Source: Oceanospirillaceae bacterium
Lineage (GTDB): Bacteria > Pseudomonadota > Gammaproteobacteria > Pseudomonadales > Oceanobacteraceae
Reading direction: 5' to 3'
Length of the DNA: 58,230 nucleotides
Assembly (NCBI GenBank): GCA_002723385.1
Contig: PBNY01000103.1
Coordinates: 1 to 58,230 of the forward strand
Shown: piece by piece, positions 9,376 to 18,992 of the stretch
Position numbering within the stretch: the first letter of the stretch is position 1
How the letters are laid out: each line of letters opens with the position of its first letter
Made by a program: the position numbers and the translations under genes
Notes under the pieces: generated by a model
What the model was told of the DNA's origin: nothing
Seen by the model: the letters and a program-made list of their open reading frames with translations, nothing else
Database searches by the model: none

Positions 9376-10398
9376 TTGGTATTGGCCATAAAGCACTTGT
9401 TTTTTGTTGAAACAGAACTACAAGCATTATCAGCAATAGCCATTGTTAGAACAGAGTTTTTATCTGAGCCTCTGTTTCTAGTCACCTCCAAGTCAATTCT
9501 GAAATATCTGACGGAAAAAGGGTATAGTGTTGAATATGTTGGCAATAGACCCAGAGGCTGGTTTGGTCGTTTCATAGGGATGTTGGAATTAACTGATCAG
9601 GTTTGCCGATATGGATATATGGGTTCTTTGACATTGTATGTGGCTAGATTGGATACATTTCTATGCAATGTTTTGGTTGGGTCTTGCTTGAAGCGACTTG
9701 GTATAAATAATGTGGATATCTGTCTATTACCTGATGGATCTTTGAATCTAATTAAAGAAGACGCTTCAGAACGTTGGAATAATGAATCCAGAAACTGGCT
9801 TAAAAAAATCGCTTATGGATTTTTTGGCCGTTTAGCCCTTGCTGAAATTTATGGAGAACGTATTGGGGCTGATATGGATGTTGTGAAAAGAATCTACTGT
9901 TTTAATGGCCTGGGTGAGCATTATCCTGAAAATAAAAAAATTCAGATTCCCTCTTTTAATGATATCGGCGACTCGACAATTCCAAATACTGCAATTGTTG
10001 TTGGGCAGCCACTTTCTCGTGCAGGGGCAATGCAAGACGAAATTATTTTAAACATAACGCAAGCAATAAAAAACTATCTGGATTCTGTAGGTGTAGATAA
10101 GGTCTTATTTGCTCCTCACCCTCGCTCAGATAAAAATGAGTTAATGGATGAGGCATATGGCATTCTAGAACATGATTCATTATGTCTGGAGGAATACCTT
10201 CAGGATAATCCTGCTGCATATATCGTCTCATGTAGTAGCACCGTCTTGTTCAATGCCAAGTTGATGTACGGCAATTCTATTGAAAGTGTTGCTGTTGGCA
10301 TTGAGCACCTTCAAGCTGTGCCTGAAAGCCTGAAGGGAATGATGGAGTCTTATAGCAATATTGGTGTTAGGCTCTTGCCAGTGCCTCCATTGGATTAA
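9376..10398 (+). CDS. Predicted sialyltransferase-like protein (GT52/GT38-type motifs)
   Basis: A 340-residue protein. An in-frame stop at 9370-9372 leaves TTG at 9376 (or 9382) as the only reasonable start. It carries the motifs shared by bacterial sialyltransferase families in order: an acidic-Gly motif (PDGS, Asp120-Gly121), an HP motif (PHPR, His248-Pro249) and a Ser pair (CSST, Ser287-Ser288). Known GT38/52/80 enzymes use these to bind CMP-sialic acid. The AT-rich composition differs from core genes. The 3' end overlaps neuC by 4 nt in convergent orientation. The genetic link to neuCBA supports a role in adding sialic acid to a surface glycan. The linkage is unknown, and the first motif has only one acidic residue. 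Confidence 0.68.
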   Translation: MVLAIKHLFFVETELQALSAIAIVRTEFLSEPLFLVTSKSILKYLTEKGYSVEYVGNRPRGWFGRFIGMLELTDQVCRYGYMGSLTLYVARLDTFLCNVLVGSCLKRLGINNVDICLLPDGSLNLIKEDASERWNNESRNWLKKIAYGFFGRLALAEIYGERIGADMDVVKRIYCFNGLGEHYPENKKIQIPSFNDIGDSTIPNTAIVVGQPLSRAGAMQDEIILNITQAIKNYLDSVGVDKVLFAPHPRSDKNELMDEAYGILEHDSLCLEEYLQDNPAAYIVSCSSTVLFNAKLMYGNSIESVAVGIEHLQAVPESLKGMMESYSNIGVRLLPVPPLD

Positions 10399-11531
10399 TG
10401 GACTGACAAATCAAAAAATAACTTTTGCTTACTGGTTGACCAGAAACTGTTCTGGCTGATCACAGAAAGAAACTTCTTGGCACTGTCCCCTTCTCCAAAG
10501 TCTACTGAGGGCGTAAAACGACGTCCTCGAATAGACTGAATTTGTCTGAGAATTTGTTCTGTGTTTTCAGCTACATTGATAACTGATTCAGCAAATGCCC
10601 GATTATTTTGGCGCGAACCAATATTAATAGTCGGTATACCATAGACTGGAGCTTCTCGAATTCCTGCACTGGAATTTCCAATAATAAACTGACAATGCTT
10701 CAGCAAGGTCAGAAAGTATTCAAAACGGATACTGGGAAAGACTTTGATATTTTTCTGACCGATTAACTTATCGTTATAAACTTTTAAGATACTGTCCGAA
10801 CCATGGTCATTGTTGGGCAGGATGGCAATATAATTAAGTTTGGAGTCGATAATTGCATTGGTTATTTGATGTACCTGATGTTCGATATCATCCACTTCGG
10901 TCGTTACCGGATGATGTAGCAGAATCGCGTAGTCATTAAATTCAAGCTCGTAATGCTCCTTGGTTTCAGCAAGTGAAGGCAGGTCCTTGCTAACCATAAC
11001 ATCCATATCGGGTGAGCCAATGATATGGATATGATCTGGATTTTCGCCCAACTGCAACAGACGGTTATAAGCTGACTGATTACAAACCAGATGTTGATGT
11101 GCGAGCTTCGAGACTGAATGACGAATCAATTCATCGATTGTCCCGGAAACCTCACCACCCTCAATATGACCAACCAGAATATTATTCATGGAGCCCACGA
11201 TAGCACCTGCTAGGGCTTCGACCCGGTCTCCGTGTACCACTAACAGCTCAGGCTGCAGCTCCTTGCAATAATCGCTTAAACCAGTGACCGTTTTGGCGAG
11301 AACAATGTCCATGCTGTCCCCGTGATTCTGGTTGATATACGTGTAAATATCTTTGAACCCGGATTTTTTAACCTCGTTGACTGTCATGCCAAAGCGGCGT
11401 TGCATATGCATTCCGGTAGCAAAAATATTCAACTCAAATTCAGGCGAACTGTCGACAGCCTGCATGAGTGCTTTTAACTTGCCGTAATCTGCCCGGGTTC
11501 CAGTGAGAAACAGAATTTTTTTAACTGACAT
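10395..11531 (-). CDS. neuC: UDP-N-acetylglucosamine 2-epimerase (hydrolysing), NeuC
   Basis: Converts UDP-GlcNAc to ManNAc plus UDP, the first step to sialic acid. The sequence follows the NeuC pattern throughout: [13 protein letters not shown] at the start, [13 protein letters not shown], and [18 protein letters not shown] around the active site, then PNNDHGSD and [14 protein letters not shown] for UDP binding. It is closer to Campylobacter-type NeuC than to WecB. I place the start at the ATG at 11531 (MSVKKILF), which overlaps the neuB stop by 11 nt. An upstream in-frame start at 11555 would add eight non-conserved residues. It is the last gene of a sialyltransferase-neuA-neuB-neuC unit. 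A related GDP-sugar epimerase of legionaminic acid synthesis is the main alternative. Confidence 0.87.
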   Translation of the reverse strand: MSVKKILFLTGTRADYGKLKALMQAVDSSPEFELNIFATGMHMQRRFGMTVNEVKKSGFKDIYTYINQNHGDSMDIVLAKTVTGLSDYCKELQPELLVVHGDRVEALAGAIVGSMNNILVGHIEGGEVSGTIDELIRHSVSKLAHQHLVCNQSAYNRLLQLGENPDHIHIIGSPDMDVMVSKDLPSLAETKEHYELEFNDYAILLHHPVTTEVDDIEHQVHQITNAIIDSKLNYIAILPNNDHGSDSILKVYNDKLIGQKNIKVFPSIRFEYFLTLLKHCQFIIGNSSAGIREAPVYGIPTINIGSRQNNRAFAESVINVAENTEQILRQIQSIRGRRFTPSVDFGEGDSAKKFLSVISQNSFWSTSKQKLFFDLSVH

Positions 11532-12561
11532 ACTCTGTCTTAATCTGAGTGTCATTGGGAATATCCGTGGTTGCCTCTTTACCTAGAAGTTCTTCAAAAG
11601 ACTCTGCCAGGAAGTCTCCGGTACCTGGACGTTTTACCCACAGGTTGTCTCGGCTGAATACTTCGCCTTTGGCAATATCTTTAATAGTTACGACACTGGC
11701 GTAGGCGAAATCACTGGTGACGACTTCTTCATCAATTAAGGATTTGTTGCCACCTCGCATACTGGCCATGCGTGCTGATTGCTCGATCAGTTCGCGGCAT
11801 TCCTGAATGTCCATGGAACATGAAATATCTGGCCCTGGTCGTGACTTGGTGTCTGTAAAGTGACGTTCCAATACACAAGCACCGATAGCGACAGAGCCCA
11901 GACAGGCGAGGTTATCAATACTGTGGTCGGACAGGCCGACAACGGCGTCGGGGAAATGCTGTTCCAGCTCTGTAACTCCTCCCAATCGAATCAGGTGATC
12001 AGGGGTTGGATACACATTAGTACAGTGCAACAGGGCATAGGGAACCTTGTGTTTTCTGATGATATCGACGGCTTTTGATACCGATTCGATGCTGTTCATG
12101 CCTGTGCTCAGAATGATGGGCTTTCCATATGAAGCAACCAGGTCAATCAAAGGGTAATTATTGCACTCCCCCGATCCAATCTTATAAGCCTCGATATTCA
12201 TGCGATTCAGCCTTTCTGCTGCTGCTCTTGAGAAAGGCGTACTGATGAATATGGCTCCCTTGCTTTCCACGTATTCTTTAAGCTTGATTTCATCTTCTTC
12301 GTTCAGTGCACAACGCTCCATAATCTCATAGATGGAGACATCTGCATTACCTGGTACAACGGCTTTGGCGTGATTGGACATTTCGTCTTCGACAACGTGC
12401 GTCTGGTGTTTGATGATCTCTGCGCCTGCTTCAATGGCCGCGTCTACCATTTCAAAAGCGGTATTCAGCGAGCCTTCATGGTTGATACCAATTTCCGCAA
12501 TCACCAGAGGCGGGTGGTTATATCCGATTAGACGATTTTGAATGGAAAATTCAGGCTTCAT
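11521..12561 (-). CDS. neuB: N-acetylneuraminate synthase
   Basis: Condenses ManNAc with phosphoenolpyruvate to give N-acetylneuraminic acid. The TIM-barrel half begins with [12 protein letters not shown] and includes [32 protein letters not shown] and GLSDHS, with the metal-binding His in ERHFTD. The C-terminal SAF (antifreeze-like) domain includes WVKRPGTGD. The internal segments [13 protein letters not shown] and [13 protein letters not shown] match the Campylobacter NeuB1 subgroup that makes Neu5Ac, rather than the pseudaminic or legionaminic synthases. The length of 346 residues is normal. The start overlaps neuA by 11 nt, so translation is probably coupled. Confidence 0.9.
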   Translation of the reverse strand: MKPEFSIQNRLIGYNHPPLVIAEIGINHEGSLNTAFEMVDAAIEAGAEIIKHQTHVVEDEMSNHAKAVVPGNADVSIYEIMERCALNEEDEIKLKEYVESKGAIFISTPFSRAAAERLNRMNIEAYKIGSGECNNYPLIDLVASYGKPIILSTGMNSIESVSKAVDIIRKHKVPYALLHCTNVYPTPDHLIRLGGVTELEQHFPDAVVGLSDHSIDNLACLGSVAIGACVLERHFTDTKSRPGPDISCSMDIQECRELIEQSARMASMRGGNKSLIDEEVVTSDFAYASVVTIKDIAKGEVFSRDNLWVKRPGTGDFLAESFEELLGKEATTDIPNDTQIKTEYVS

Positions 12562-13300
12562 TGAGCGTATTCCTTAAAATGGATTCGGCGAGGTCAAAAT
12601 CATATTGATCGTCAATATCAATAGAAAGCTTGGACGACATAATATAAGGTCGGATTTGGCTTCTGGGTATCATGTTTTCGCGTTTGAACGATGACATTCG
12701 AAACAGGTAAATGGCGCCATTGGGCTGGTAGGCTGCTGGTAAGGATTGCCGAGCCTGAAAGGGAGCTGAAGGACTGTATAAGCCAGACAGGTAATCGTCT
12801 TCACCAACGACAAAAGCCTTGATAGGAGTGTGCTTGGGCTCATAAACCGCAATCACAGATTGCTGTTCGTTTGCCAAAAAAAGCTCAATGGCTTCTGATA
12901 AATGCTGTGATGTACGCAGTGGTGATGTTGGCTGCAACAAGGCAATAACAGGATCGCTCGACGTTGCCTTTATCTCAGATAAGGCATGGCTGATTGCATC
13001 ATCACTGGTGCTGGTATCGCTGGCAAGATGAGCCGGACGCTTGATAATACTGGCATTGTATTGTTCGGATACGGCAGCAATCTGTTCGCTGTCCGTAGTC
13101 ACAATGGTTTGTGATACCAAGGTACACTCTGTTGATGCTCGAATTGTCCAGCTAATCAATGGATGGCCACACATAGTGAGGATATTCTTGTTTTTTAGCC
13201 CCTTTGATCCCCCGCGAGCGGTAATGAGAGTAATGACGTCCTGGGAATGATCCGAAATCGTCAAAGGTTTTCTCCAGTGTGAAAGATTGAAATCAGGCAC
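12551..13300 (-). CDS. neuA: CMP-N-acetylneuraminate cytidylyltransferase
   Basis: Activates sialic acid with CTP to CMP-sialate, the donor for sialyltransferases. The nucleotide-binding motif [14 protein letters not shown] lies near residue 25, followed by TTDSEQIA, a QPTSPLRT loop and [12 protein letters not shown] at the C-terminus, all typical of the family. A short N-terminal extension of about 20 residues precedes the first strand. It overlaps both neighbours, the upstream sialyltransferase-like gene by 8 nt and neuB by 11 nt, so the four genes form one tight operon. Confidence 0.9.
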   Translation of the reverse strand: MPDFNLSHWRKPLTISDHSQDVITLITARGGSKGLKNKNILTMCGHPLISWTIRASTECTLVSQTIVTTDSEQIAAVSEQYNASIIKRPAHLASDTSTSDDAISHALSEIKATSSDPVIALLQPTSPLRTSQHLSEAIELFLANEQQSVIAVYEPKHTPIKAFVVGEDDYLSGLYSPSAPFQARQSLPAAYQPNGAIYLFRMSSFKRENMIPRSQIRPYIMSSKLSIDIDDQYDFDLAESILRNTLNEA

Positions 13301-14402
13301 CCTGCCGCTTTACCCCAATATTATAAAACAGGCTGCTTAGGGGAGTGACTTTTGTTCCATCCGGGATAATGGAATTAACCACCAGTTCCCGGCGCAGCCA
13401 TTTGGCAATCAACAGCGTTGATGAAACATCTCCCCAGATTTCACAGCTTTCTTGCAAGTGAGGCAATAGCGCTTCAAAACTTATGCTGGCCGGAAGCAGG
13501 GTAACTCCGGCTTCAGACAAGCCAAGGGCATCGGGTGAGCTGTTACGAGGATGGTATTTGGCAGCAACCAGTTTGCCAGAAGTCGTTAGCTGCTCAATGA
13601 CTTCCAGTACTCGTTTTTTATAGCCAGGATCTTTCTCAAACAGAGACTCATGTGGCAGCGTAAAAAGCGCATCCAGATGGGTGAGGTTTGAGTGGTCAAA
13701 TCCATAGTGGTCCATTTGGAGGCGAGACAGCTCCTGAATGGCGGGGCTACTGAAACCGGCAGCATTCAGGGGCATGCTCTTTTTATGCTTTAGTAGTGGA
13801 TGAATATGATCTGGAAAGGCGGCGTGTACGGTGTTTATCCACTCCGAGCCACCAATCGTTGGCGGGTTTTTCCACCAGAAGCCATAACTGAACTTTTTGG
13901 CCAGATTATCAATTAGTGCATCGCCAACGGCGGAAGAGGCTTCTCGTCCAAGATAGGTATAAGTGCCTTCGTCCATATAATGCCCGATCGGCTGACATCC
14001 GATGGATGTTGCGATGTGCATGCTGAACTGGAATTCAATCCGGCGATCATTGCCAACGAAAATATTCTCTGGACGAAGATCCCGAATAACGCTTTCCAGT
14101 TGATTAAACAGATGTTTACGCTGCTTGAGCTTGTTGACCAGCCCTTTGAAACGTCCATGGAACAATTGCACGGACTTAAATGGTGACTGTTGCCATTGCT
14201 GCACAATATCAAACAAGGGGAATTCAACGTCTTCCGGCTGGTCGATAAAGACCAGATGTGCCTGCTCATCCGGGCGTTCTGCTGCAATCACGGACGCTGC
14301 GTACAAATGCAGAATAGTGGAAGCAAAATACACTGAATTGGACATGGATAGTACCGACAGGCAAAGAAAAAGGAGTTTACCTGCTGCCTGTGGGGATACC
14401 AA
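13293..14402 (-). CDS. Second predicted sialyltransferase-like protein
   Basis: A 369-residue protein heading the neuA-neuB-neuC operon. It shows all three bacterial sialyltransferase signatures: DEG at residues 144-146, HP at 284-285 (KYHPRNS) and SS at 327-328 (DVSSTLL). The start is TTG at 14402, because a GGAG ribosome-binding site lies 9 nt upstream. The next Met (codon 20, at 14345) has no such site and would remove a hydrophobic strand (LLFLCLS). It is clearly different in sequence from the other sialyltransferase-like gene at 9376, so the two may act on different acceptors or linkages. The specificity is unknown. Confidence 0.7.
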   Translation of the reverse strand: MVSPQAAGKLLFLCLSVLSMSNSVYFASTILHLYAASVIAAERPDEQAHLVFIDQPEDVEFPLFDIVQQWQQSPFKSVQLFHGRFKGLVNKLKQRKHLFNQLESVIRDLRPENIFVGNDRRIEFQFSMHIATSIGCQPIGHYMDEGTYTYLGREASSAVGDALIDNLAKKFSYGFWWKNPPTIGGSEWINTVHAAFPDHIHPLLKHKKSMPLNAAGFSSPAIQELSRLQMDHYGFDHSNLTHLDALFTLPHESLFEKDPGYKKRVLEVIEQLTTSGKLVAAKYHPRNSSPDALGLSEAGVTLLPASISFEALLPHLQESCEIWGDVSSTLLIAKWLRRELVVNSIIPDGTKVTPLSSLFYNIGVKRQGA

Positions 14403-14421
14403 ATGGAAGTGCTCCGGGCAT

Positions 14422-14447
14422 AAAAAAAGCGGCCAATGGCCGCTTTT
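14422..14447 (-). terminator. Rho-independent terminator downstream of ahcY
   Basis: An inverted repeat with core GCGGCCA / TGGCCGC is extended by A/T pairs and, read on the minus strand, is followed by a run of seven T. It lies between the ahcY stop and the start of the sialic acid operon, so it should separate the two transcripts. The A-rich left side could also let it act on the plus strand. Confidence 0.85.
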
Positions 14448-14504
14448 GAACTTCAGATACCGGGATCGGTATTTTAGGGCTTATAACCCTCCGGCTGCTC
14501 TAGC

Positions 14505-15902
14505 CTAGTATTTATAAGCCTCGGGCTTATAGGGGCCATCCACATCCACATTGATGTAGTCAGCCTGGCTGGTAGTCAGTTTGGTGATCACGCCACCAAA
14601 GCCTTCGACCATGTCTTTGGCCACTTCTTCGTCCAGTTTCTTCGGCAGGACTTTCACGTAGATGCTTTCTTTCTTTTCCGCTTCCATCAGATCGGCGAAT
14701 TTGCGCTCATACAGATAGATCTGTGCCAGCACCTGGTTGGCGAAGGAGCCATCCATAATGCGGGATGGGTGGCCAGTGGCGTTGCCAAGGTTCACCAGGC
14801 GGCCTTCAGACAGCAAGATCAGATGGTCGTCGGAGGTTTCGTCACGGTAAACCTTGTGTACCTGTGGTTTGACTTCGTCCCACTTCCAGTTGTCACGCAT
14901 GTAGGCGGTATCGATTTCGTTATCGAAGTGACCAATGTTGCACACCACGGCACCGCTCTTCAGCGTTTGCAGCATGTTCTTGTCACAGACGTTAACGTTA
15001 CCGGTGGTGGTCACGATCAGGTCTGTTTTGCCTAGCAAGGCGGTGTCGATGCAGTCCAGTTCTCCGGTGTTGATGCCGTCGATGTACGGAGAAACCACTT
15101 CGAAGCCGTCCATGCAAGCCTGCATGGCGCAGATTGGGTCGATTTCGGTCACCTTGACGATCATGCCTTCCTGACGCAGAGACGCCGCAGAGCCTTTGCC
15201 CACGTCACCGTAGCCGACGACCAACGCTTTTTTACCGCTCAGCAGGTGATCGGTGCCGCGCTTGATGGCATCGTTCAAGGAGTGGCGACAGCCGTATTTG
15301 TTGTCGTTCTTGGACTTGGTCACGGCATCGTTGACGTTGATGGCGGGAACCTTCAGTTCGTCTTTTTCCAGCATTTCCAGCAGACGATGAACACCGGTCG
15401 TGGTCTCTTCTGAGATGCCGTGAATAGCGTTCAGCAGTTCCGGGAAGTCCTTGTGAACCATCTCGGTCAGGTCGCCACCGTCGTCCAGAATCATGTTGGC
15501 ATCCCAGACTTCATTGCCGTCTTTCTCGGACAATATGGTCTGCTTGATGCACCACAGGAATTCTTCCTCGGTTTCACCTTTCCAGGCAAAAACCGGGATG
15601 CCTGCCGCCGCGATGGCTGCCGCAGCATGATCCTGAGTGGAGAAAATATTGCATGAAGACCAGCGCACGTCGGCTCCCAGATCGACCAGTGTTTCGATCA
15701 GAACCGCTGTCTGAATGGTCATGTGAATACAGCCCATGATCTTGGCACCGGCCAACGGCTGAGATTCCTTGTACTTGCGACGCAGCGCCATCAGGGCTGG
15801 CATTTCGCCTTCTGCGATTTGAATCTCTTTGCGGCCCCAGGCGGCGTCCTTGGCGAACTGTTCGGCGTCTTGAGCAGCAACTTTGTAATCTGTAAACGAC
15901 AT
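14505..15902 (-). CDS. ahcY: Adenosylhomocysteinase
   Basis: Hydrolyses S-adenosylhomocysteine to adenosine and homocysteine, removing the product inhibitor of SAM-dependent methylation. Clear family motifs are [22 protein letters not shown], the NAD-binding glycine-rich loop [11 protein letters not shown], and the C-terminal [10 protein letters not shown]. The 465-residue length is that of proteobacterial SahH with the usual insertion. It follows metK by 42 bp in the same direction, which makes an ArsR-methyltransferase, metK, ahcY run that covers synthesis and recycling of the SAM cycle. Confidence 0.95.
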   Translation of the reverse strand: MSFTDYKVAAQDAEQFAKDAAWGRKEIQIAEGEMPALMALRRKYKESQPLAGAKIMGCIHMTIQTAVLIETLVDLGADVRWSSCNIFSTQDHAAAAIAAAGIPVFAWKGETEEEFLWCIKQTILSEKDGNEVWDANMILDDGGDLTEMVHKDFPELLNAIHGISEETTTGVHRLLEMLEKDELKVPAINVNDAVTKSKNDNKYGCRHSLNDAIKRGTDHLLSGKKALVVGYGDVGKGSAASLRQEGMIVKVTEIDPICAMQACMDGFEVVSPYIDGINTGELDCIDTALLGKTDLIVTTTGNVNVCDKNMLQTLKSGAVVCNIGHFDNEIDTAYMRDNWKWDEVKPQVHKVYRDETSDDHLILLSEGRLVNLGNATGHPSRIMDGSFANQVLAQIYLYERKFADLMEAEKKESIYVKVLPKKLDEEVAKDMVEGFGGVITKLTTSQADYINVDVDGPYKPEAYKY

Positions 15903-15944
15903 CGTTTAACCCTTGCAAATGAATGCGTTAGATAAATTCTTGGT

Positions 15945-17105
15945 TTAAAGGCCAGCGGCTGCTTTCAGTGCAGCAGCCTTGTCGGTTTTTTCCCAGGTGA
16001 AGTTGTCTTCTTCACGACCGAAGTGACCGTAGGCAGCGGTGGCGCGGTAGATCGGGCGACGCAGATCCAGCATGTCGATGATGCCTTGTGGACGCAGGTC
16101 GAAGTGCTCACGCACCAGTTCGGCAATGGTGTCTTCAGCTATGGTGTTGGTGCCGAAGGTGTTGATGGCGATGGAGGTAGGCTCAGCGACGCCAATGGCA
16201 TAGGACACCTGAATCTCACAACGTTCGGCCAGACCGGCAGCAACGATGTTCTTGGCGACGTAACGACCCGCGTAAGCAGCGGAGCGGTCAACCTTGGATG
16301 GGTCTTTACCGGAGAACGCACCACCACCGTGACGTGCAGCGCCACCGTAGGTATCAACGATGATCTTGCGGCCCGTCAGACCACAGTCACCGACCGGACC
16401 ACCAATCACGAAGTTGCCGGTTGGGTTCAGGTGATACAGGGTATCGGCGTGCAGCCATTCGGCGGGCAGAACCGGCTTGACGATTTCTTCCATCACCGCT
16501 TCGCGCAAGTCTGGCAGAGAAATGCCTTCGTCGTGCTGGGTTGACAGAACCACAGCATCGACTGCTACAGGTGCGCCATTTTCGTAGCGCAGGGTGACCT
16601 GGGATTTGGCATCCGGGCGCAACCAGCCCAGTTTGCCGCTTTTACGCAGTTCGGCCTGCTTCTCAACCAGACGGTGAGAGTAGTAGATCGGAGCGGGCAT
16701 CAGTACCGGGGTTTCGCGGGAGGCGTAACCGAACATCAGGCCCTGGTCACCAGCGCCGAGATCCTTGTTGTCACCTTCGTCAACGCCCATGGCGATGTCG
16801 GCAGACTGCTTGCCAATGGCATTGATTACTGCACAGGAGGCGCCATCAAAGCCAACGTCGGAGCTGTTGTAGCCGATGTCCAGAATCACCTCACGGATCA
16901 GATCTTCCAGATCCACGTAAGTGCTGGTACGGACTTCACCGGCAACAATGGCCATGCCGGTTTTTACCATGGTTTCGACCGCCACACGGGCGTGTGGATC
17001 GTCTTTCAGAATGGCGTCCAGAACCGCGTCGGAAATCTGGTCAGCCATTTTGTCCGGGTGGCCTTCAGATACCGACTCGGATGTAAATACGGAATATTCG
17101 CTCAT
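15945..17105 (-). CDS. metK: S-adenosylmethionine synthetase
   Basis: Makes S-adenosylmethionine from methionine and ATP. Motifs include [10 protein letters not shown] at the N-terminus, [12 protein letters not shown] in the methionine/ATP loop and [16 protein letters not shown], the P-loop-like segment. The start at 17105 (MSEYSVFTS) is chosen because a GAGG ribosome-binding site stands about 10 nt upstream and the homologous N-terminus begins there; the frame is open five codons further. The 386 residues are of normal length. A 6-bp hairpin (AACAGC/GCTGTT, 17125-17144) sits in the 5' leader, but I do not see a SAM or SAH riboswitch fold. Confidence 0.96.
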   Translation of the reverse strand: MSEYSVFTSESVSEGHPDKMADQISDAVLDAILKDDPHARVAVETMVKTGMAIVAGEVRTSTYVDLEDLIREVILDIGYNSSDVGFDGASCAVINAIGKQSADIAMGVDEGDNKDLGAGDQGLMFGYASRETPVLMPAPIYYSHRLVEKQAELRKSGKLGWLRPDAKSQVTLRYENGAPVAVDAVVLSTQHDEGISLPDLREAVMEEIVKPVLPAEWLHADTLYHLNPTGNFVIGGPVGDCGLTGRKIIVDTYGGAARHGGGAFSGKDPSKVDRSAAYAGRYVAKNIVAAGLAERCEIQVSYAIGVAEPTSIAINTFGTNTIAEDTIAELVREHFDLRPQGIIDMLDLRRPIYRATAAYGHFGREEDNFTWEKTDKAAALKAAAGL

Positions 17106-17189
17106 TCTTGTTACCCTCAAATAGAACAGCTTGGTATTGCTGTTGGGTGTGATGTTCGTGTTCTAACTCAGTCAGTATTCAGAGCACCT

Positions 17190-18167
17190 TCAGGTGCGAT
17201 AAAACAAACGAAACTGAATCTGGAATCCGTTGCGCAGCCCCAGGAACTGGCTTGGGCCCGGAGTTAATTCGGCCTCTTCAGCCCAATGGGTCAGGTCTTC
17301 CGGTTCAAAGCCCAGCCACAAGTCGCCACAACTGTCCTTGGCCCAGTGCTGATCATGTCGGCACAGGTCGGTGACCAGAAAAGTGCCGCCGGGAGTCAGC
17401 AGCTTGGCTACCTCGCGAAAGATCGTCTGCGGTGCCGGAACGTGGTGCAGCACCATGTTGGCGACGGCCAGTTGATAGCGAGTTTCAGCGTTCTGTAGCA
17501 GAGAACCTGTGTCGCCCAGCCAGGTTCGGATGTTGCTCAGCTGTTCGTTTTCTATCCGGGCTTTCACCTTGTCGAGCATGGCGGAGGAAATATCCAGCGC
17601 CATGACGTGTTCGAAACGCTGCGACAAGGCTGGCAGCAATGCGCCGTCTCCGGGGCCGATTTCCAGCGCTTGCTGTGTGTTACCGCTGTAGTCCTGCAGC
17701 ACCGCCTGCAGTGTCGCGCCGTACTGATCGAATGACGCAATCAGATCCTGCTGTTCCTGAAACGCATCGGCGTTATGGGCAAAGAACTCAGCACAGGTCT
17801 TGGCGCGCTCCGCCAGCAGCTGATCCAGCCCCGCTGGCAAGCTGTTGTCCGACATCTGATCCGCTGCTCGCATGGTGGTTCTCAACCAGCGGCTCCAGGG
17901 ATCGTTACCAACCAACAGTGGACGGCGGTAATAAATGCTGTTGCCTTCACGTTGGGTTGTTACCAACCCAGCCTTGGCCAGGGATTTCAGATGGTGACTT
18001 AAACTGGATTGCTTGACGTCAAGCAGTTCACAGAGTTCCAGCACCGCAAACGAACCCTGTCCCAACAGCTGAAAAATGCGCATCCGCAACGGATCGCCAA
18101 TGGCGCGGCAAGCACGTACCAGTTGTTCAGTGTGGAGCGGAGGGATTAAGGCATCGATATCAGACAT
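17190..18167 (-). CDS. ArsR-family regulator fused to a SAM-dependent methyltransferase
   Basis: A 325-residue two-domain protein. Residues 10-95 form an ArsR-type winged helix (RIFQLLGQGSFAVLELCELLDVKQSSLSHH in outline, with the recognition helix at SSLSHHLKSL). Residues 140-300 form a class I methyltransferase with motif I EIGPGDGALLP and motif IV VANMVLHHVP. This architecture is widespread in Pseudomonas-like bacteria immediately upstream of metK, as here, with an 84-bp gap. A plausible inference is that the methyltransferase domain senses SAM or SAH and tunes the metK-ahcY genes. I see no cysteine pair of the metal-sensing ArsR type in the recognition helix. Its DNA target cannot be assigned. 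Confidence 0.85.
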   Translation of the reverse strand: MSDIDALIPPLHTEQLVRACRAIGDPLRMRIFQLLGQGSFAVLELCELLDVKQSSLSHHLKSLAKAGLVTTQREGNSIYYRRPLLVGNDPWSRWLRTTMRAADQMSDNSLPAGLDQLLAERAKTCAEFFAHNADAFQEQQDLIASFDQYGATLQAVLQDYSGNTQQALEIGPGDGALLPALSQRFEHVMALDISSAMLDKVKARIENEQLSNIRTWLGDTGSLLQNAETRYQLAVANMVLHHVPAPQTIFREVAKLLTPGGTFLVTDLCRHDQHWAKDSCGDLWLGFEPEDLTHWAEEAELTPGPSQFLGLRNGFQIQFRLFYRT

Positions 18168-18274
18168 GGCGGCATGTTAGCGCCATGATGTTGCTATATC
18201 AATAATTTTCGATATAGGTTTTGTATGAAGATGTAACCGGGCTATACAAGCTTTCAGCCCGGCAGGGATGACGA

Positions 18275-18808
18275 TCAGATGGTGACAATGAAAATGGTGG
18301 TGTTATCGGACACTTTCTCCTGCTGAATACCGAGGTTGTCATGACCAAAGAACCTGGCAGCCCCCTCAATCAGCCCCACAGCCAAAGGCTCCAGATGGCG
18401 TTCGGAAGTGTATTCGAGCCGCAGCACGTTTTCGGTTTGATCCAGCACCCGGAAACTTGGCAGGCTGGCCTCGTTGTACAACTTCAATACTTGCTGGTGA
18501 ATGTCGTTATCGAGGCTGACCAGCACTGAGAACAGTGACTGTTTGCCATCAATAAGGTGAGCGTGGGTTTCGGTAAAACCTTCAAAAAGATAGGTACCGA
18601 ACGCCCGTATCAACTCTTCTGGTGGGATGTTCGTTTTCTGGGAGAGTAGCGTCACCATGGTGACGATCTCATCGAAATCGTAGTAGCCAACGGCGGTATA
18701 GGCACCTCCATGAGGAAAATTTGCCTCGGTAATGATTTCATCCGCCATTTCCGGTGAAAACTTTTCTTCCACCATTTCCACCAGTGTTGTAAAAATCAGC
18801 CCCAACAT
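18275..18808 (-). CDS. H-NOX haem-based nitric oxide sensor protein
   Basis: A 177-residue stand-alone haem NO/oxygen-binding (HNOB) protein. It starts MLGLIF, as H-NOX proteins usually do (M-x-G-x-I). The proximal haem ligand is predicted to be His104 in the segment NDIHQQVLKLY, and the haem-propionate-binding Y-x-S-x-R motif is intact as Tyr133-Ser135-Arg137 (YTSER). H-NOX proteins normally signal to a histidine kinase or cyclic-di-GMP enzyme encoded next door. Here the neighbours are a methyltransferase regulator and glucokinase, so the partner must be elsewhere. A GAGGAT ribosome-binding site precedes the ATG at 18808. Confidence 0.85.
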   Translation of the reverse strand: MLGLIFTTLVEMVEEKFSPEMADEIITEANFPHGGAYTAVGYYDFDEIVTMVTLLSQKTNIPPEELIRAFGTYLFEGFTETHAHLIDGKQSLFSVLVSLDNDIHQQVLKLYNEASLPSFRVLDQTENVLRLEYTSERHLEPLAVGLIEGAARFFGHDNLGIQQEKVSDNTTIFIVTI

Positions 18809-18992
18809 AGGTCATCCTCGCTGTCTGGTTGAGTGCATTCGGCATTGTGTCTTGTCCTGTCCAATATAGGAGCTGCCAGAACAAGACGCCACAGTCACAC
18901 TGTCGAAACCGGGACTGAAACAGGGGCTGAGTGGATGACTGGCCCACCCGGCAGCATGTTCGGCCTGATGCCCGCAGAGAAGGAATCCCGAT

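Noticed and set aside
17106..17189. Possible SAM or SAH riboswitch upstream of metK
   Set aside because: Only two short hairpins (GCACCT/AGGTGC overlapping the upstream stop, and AACAGC/GCTGTT) can be drawn in 84 bp. None of the conserved cores of known SAM or SAH riboswitches is visible.
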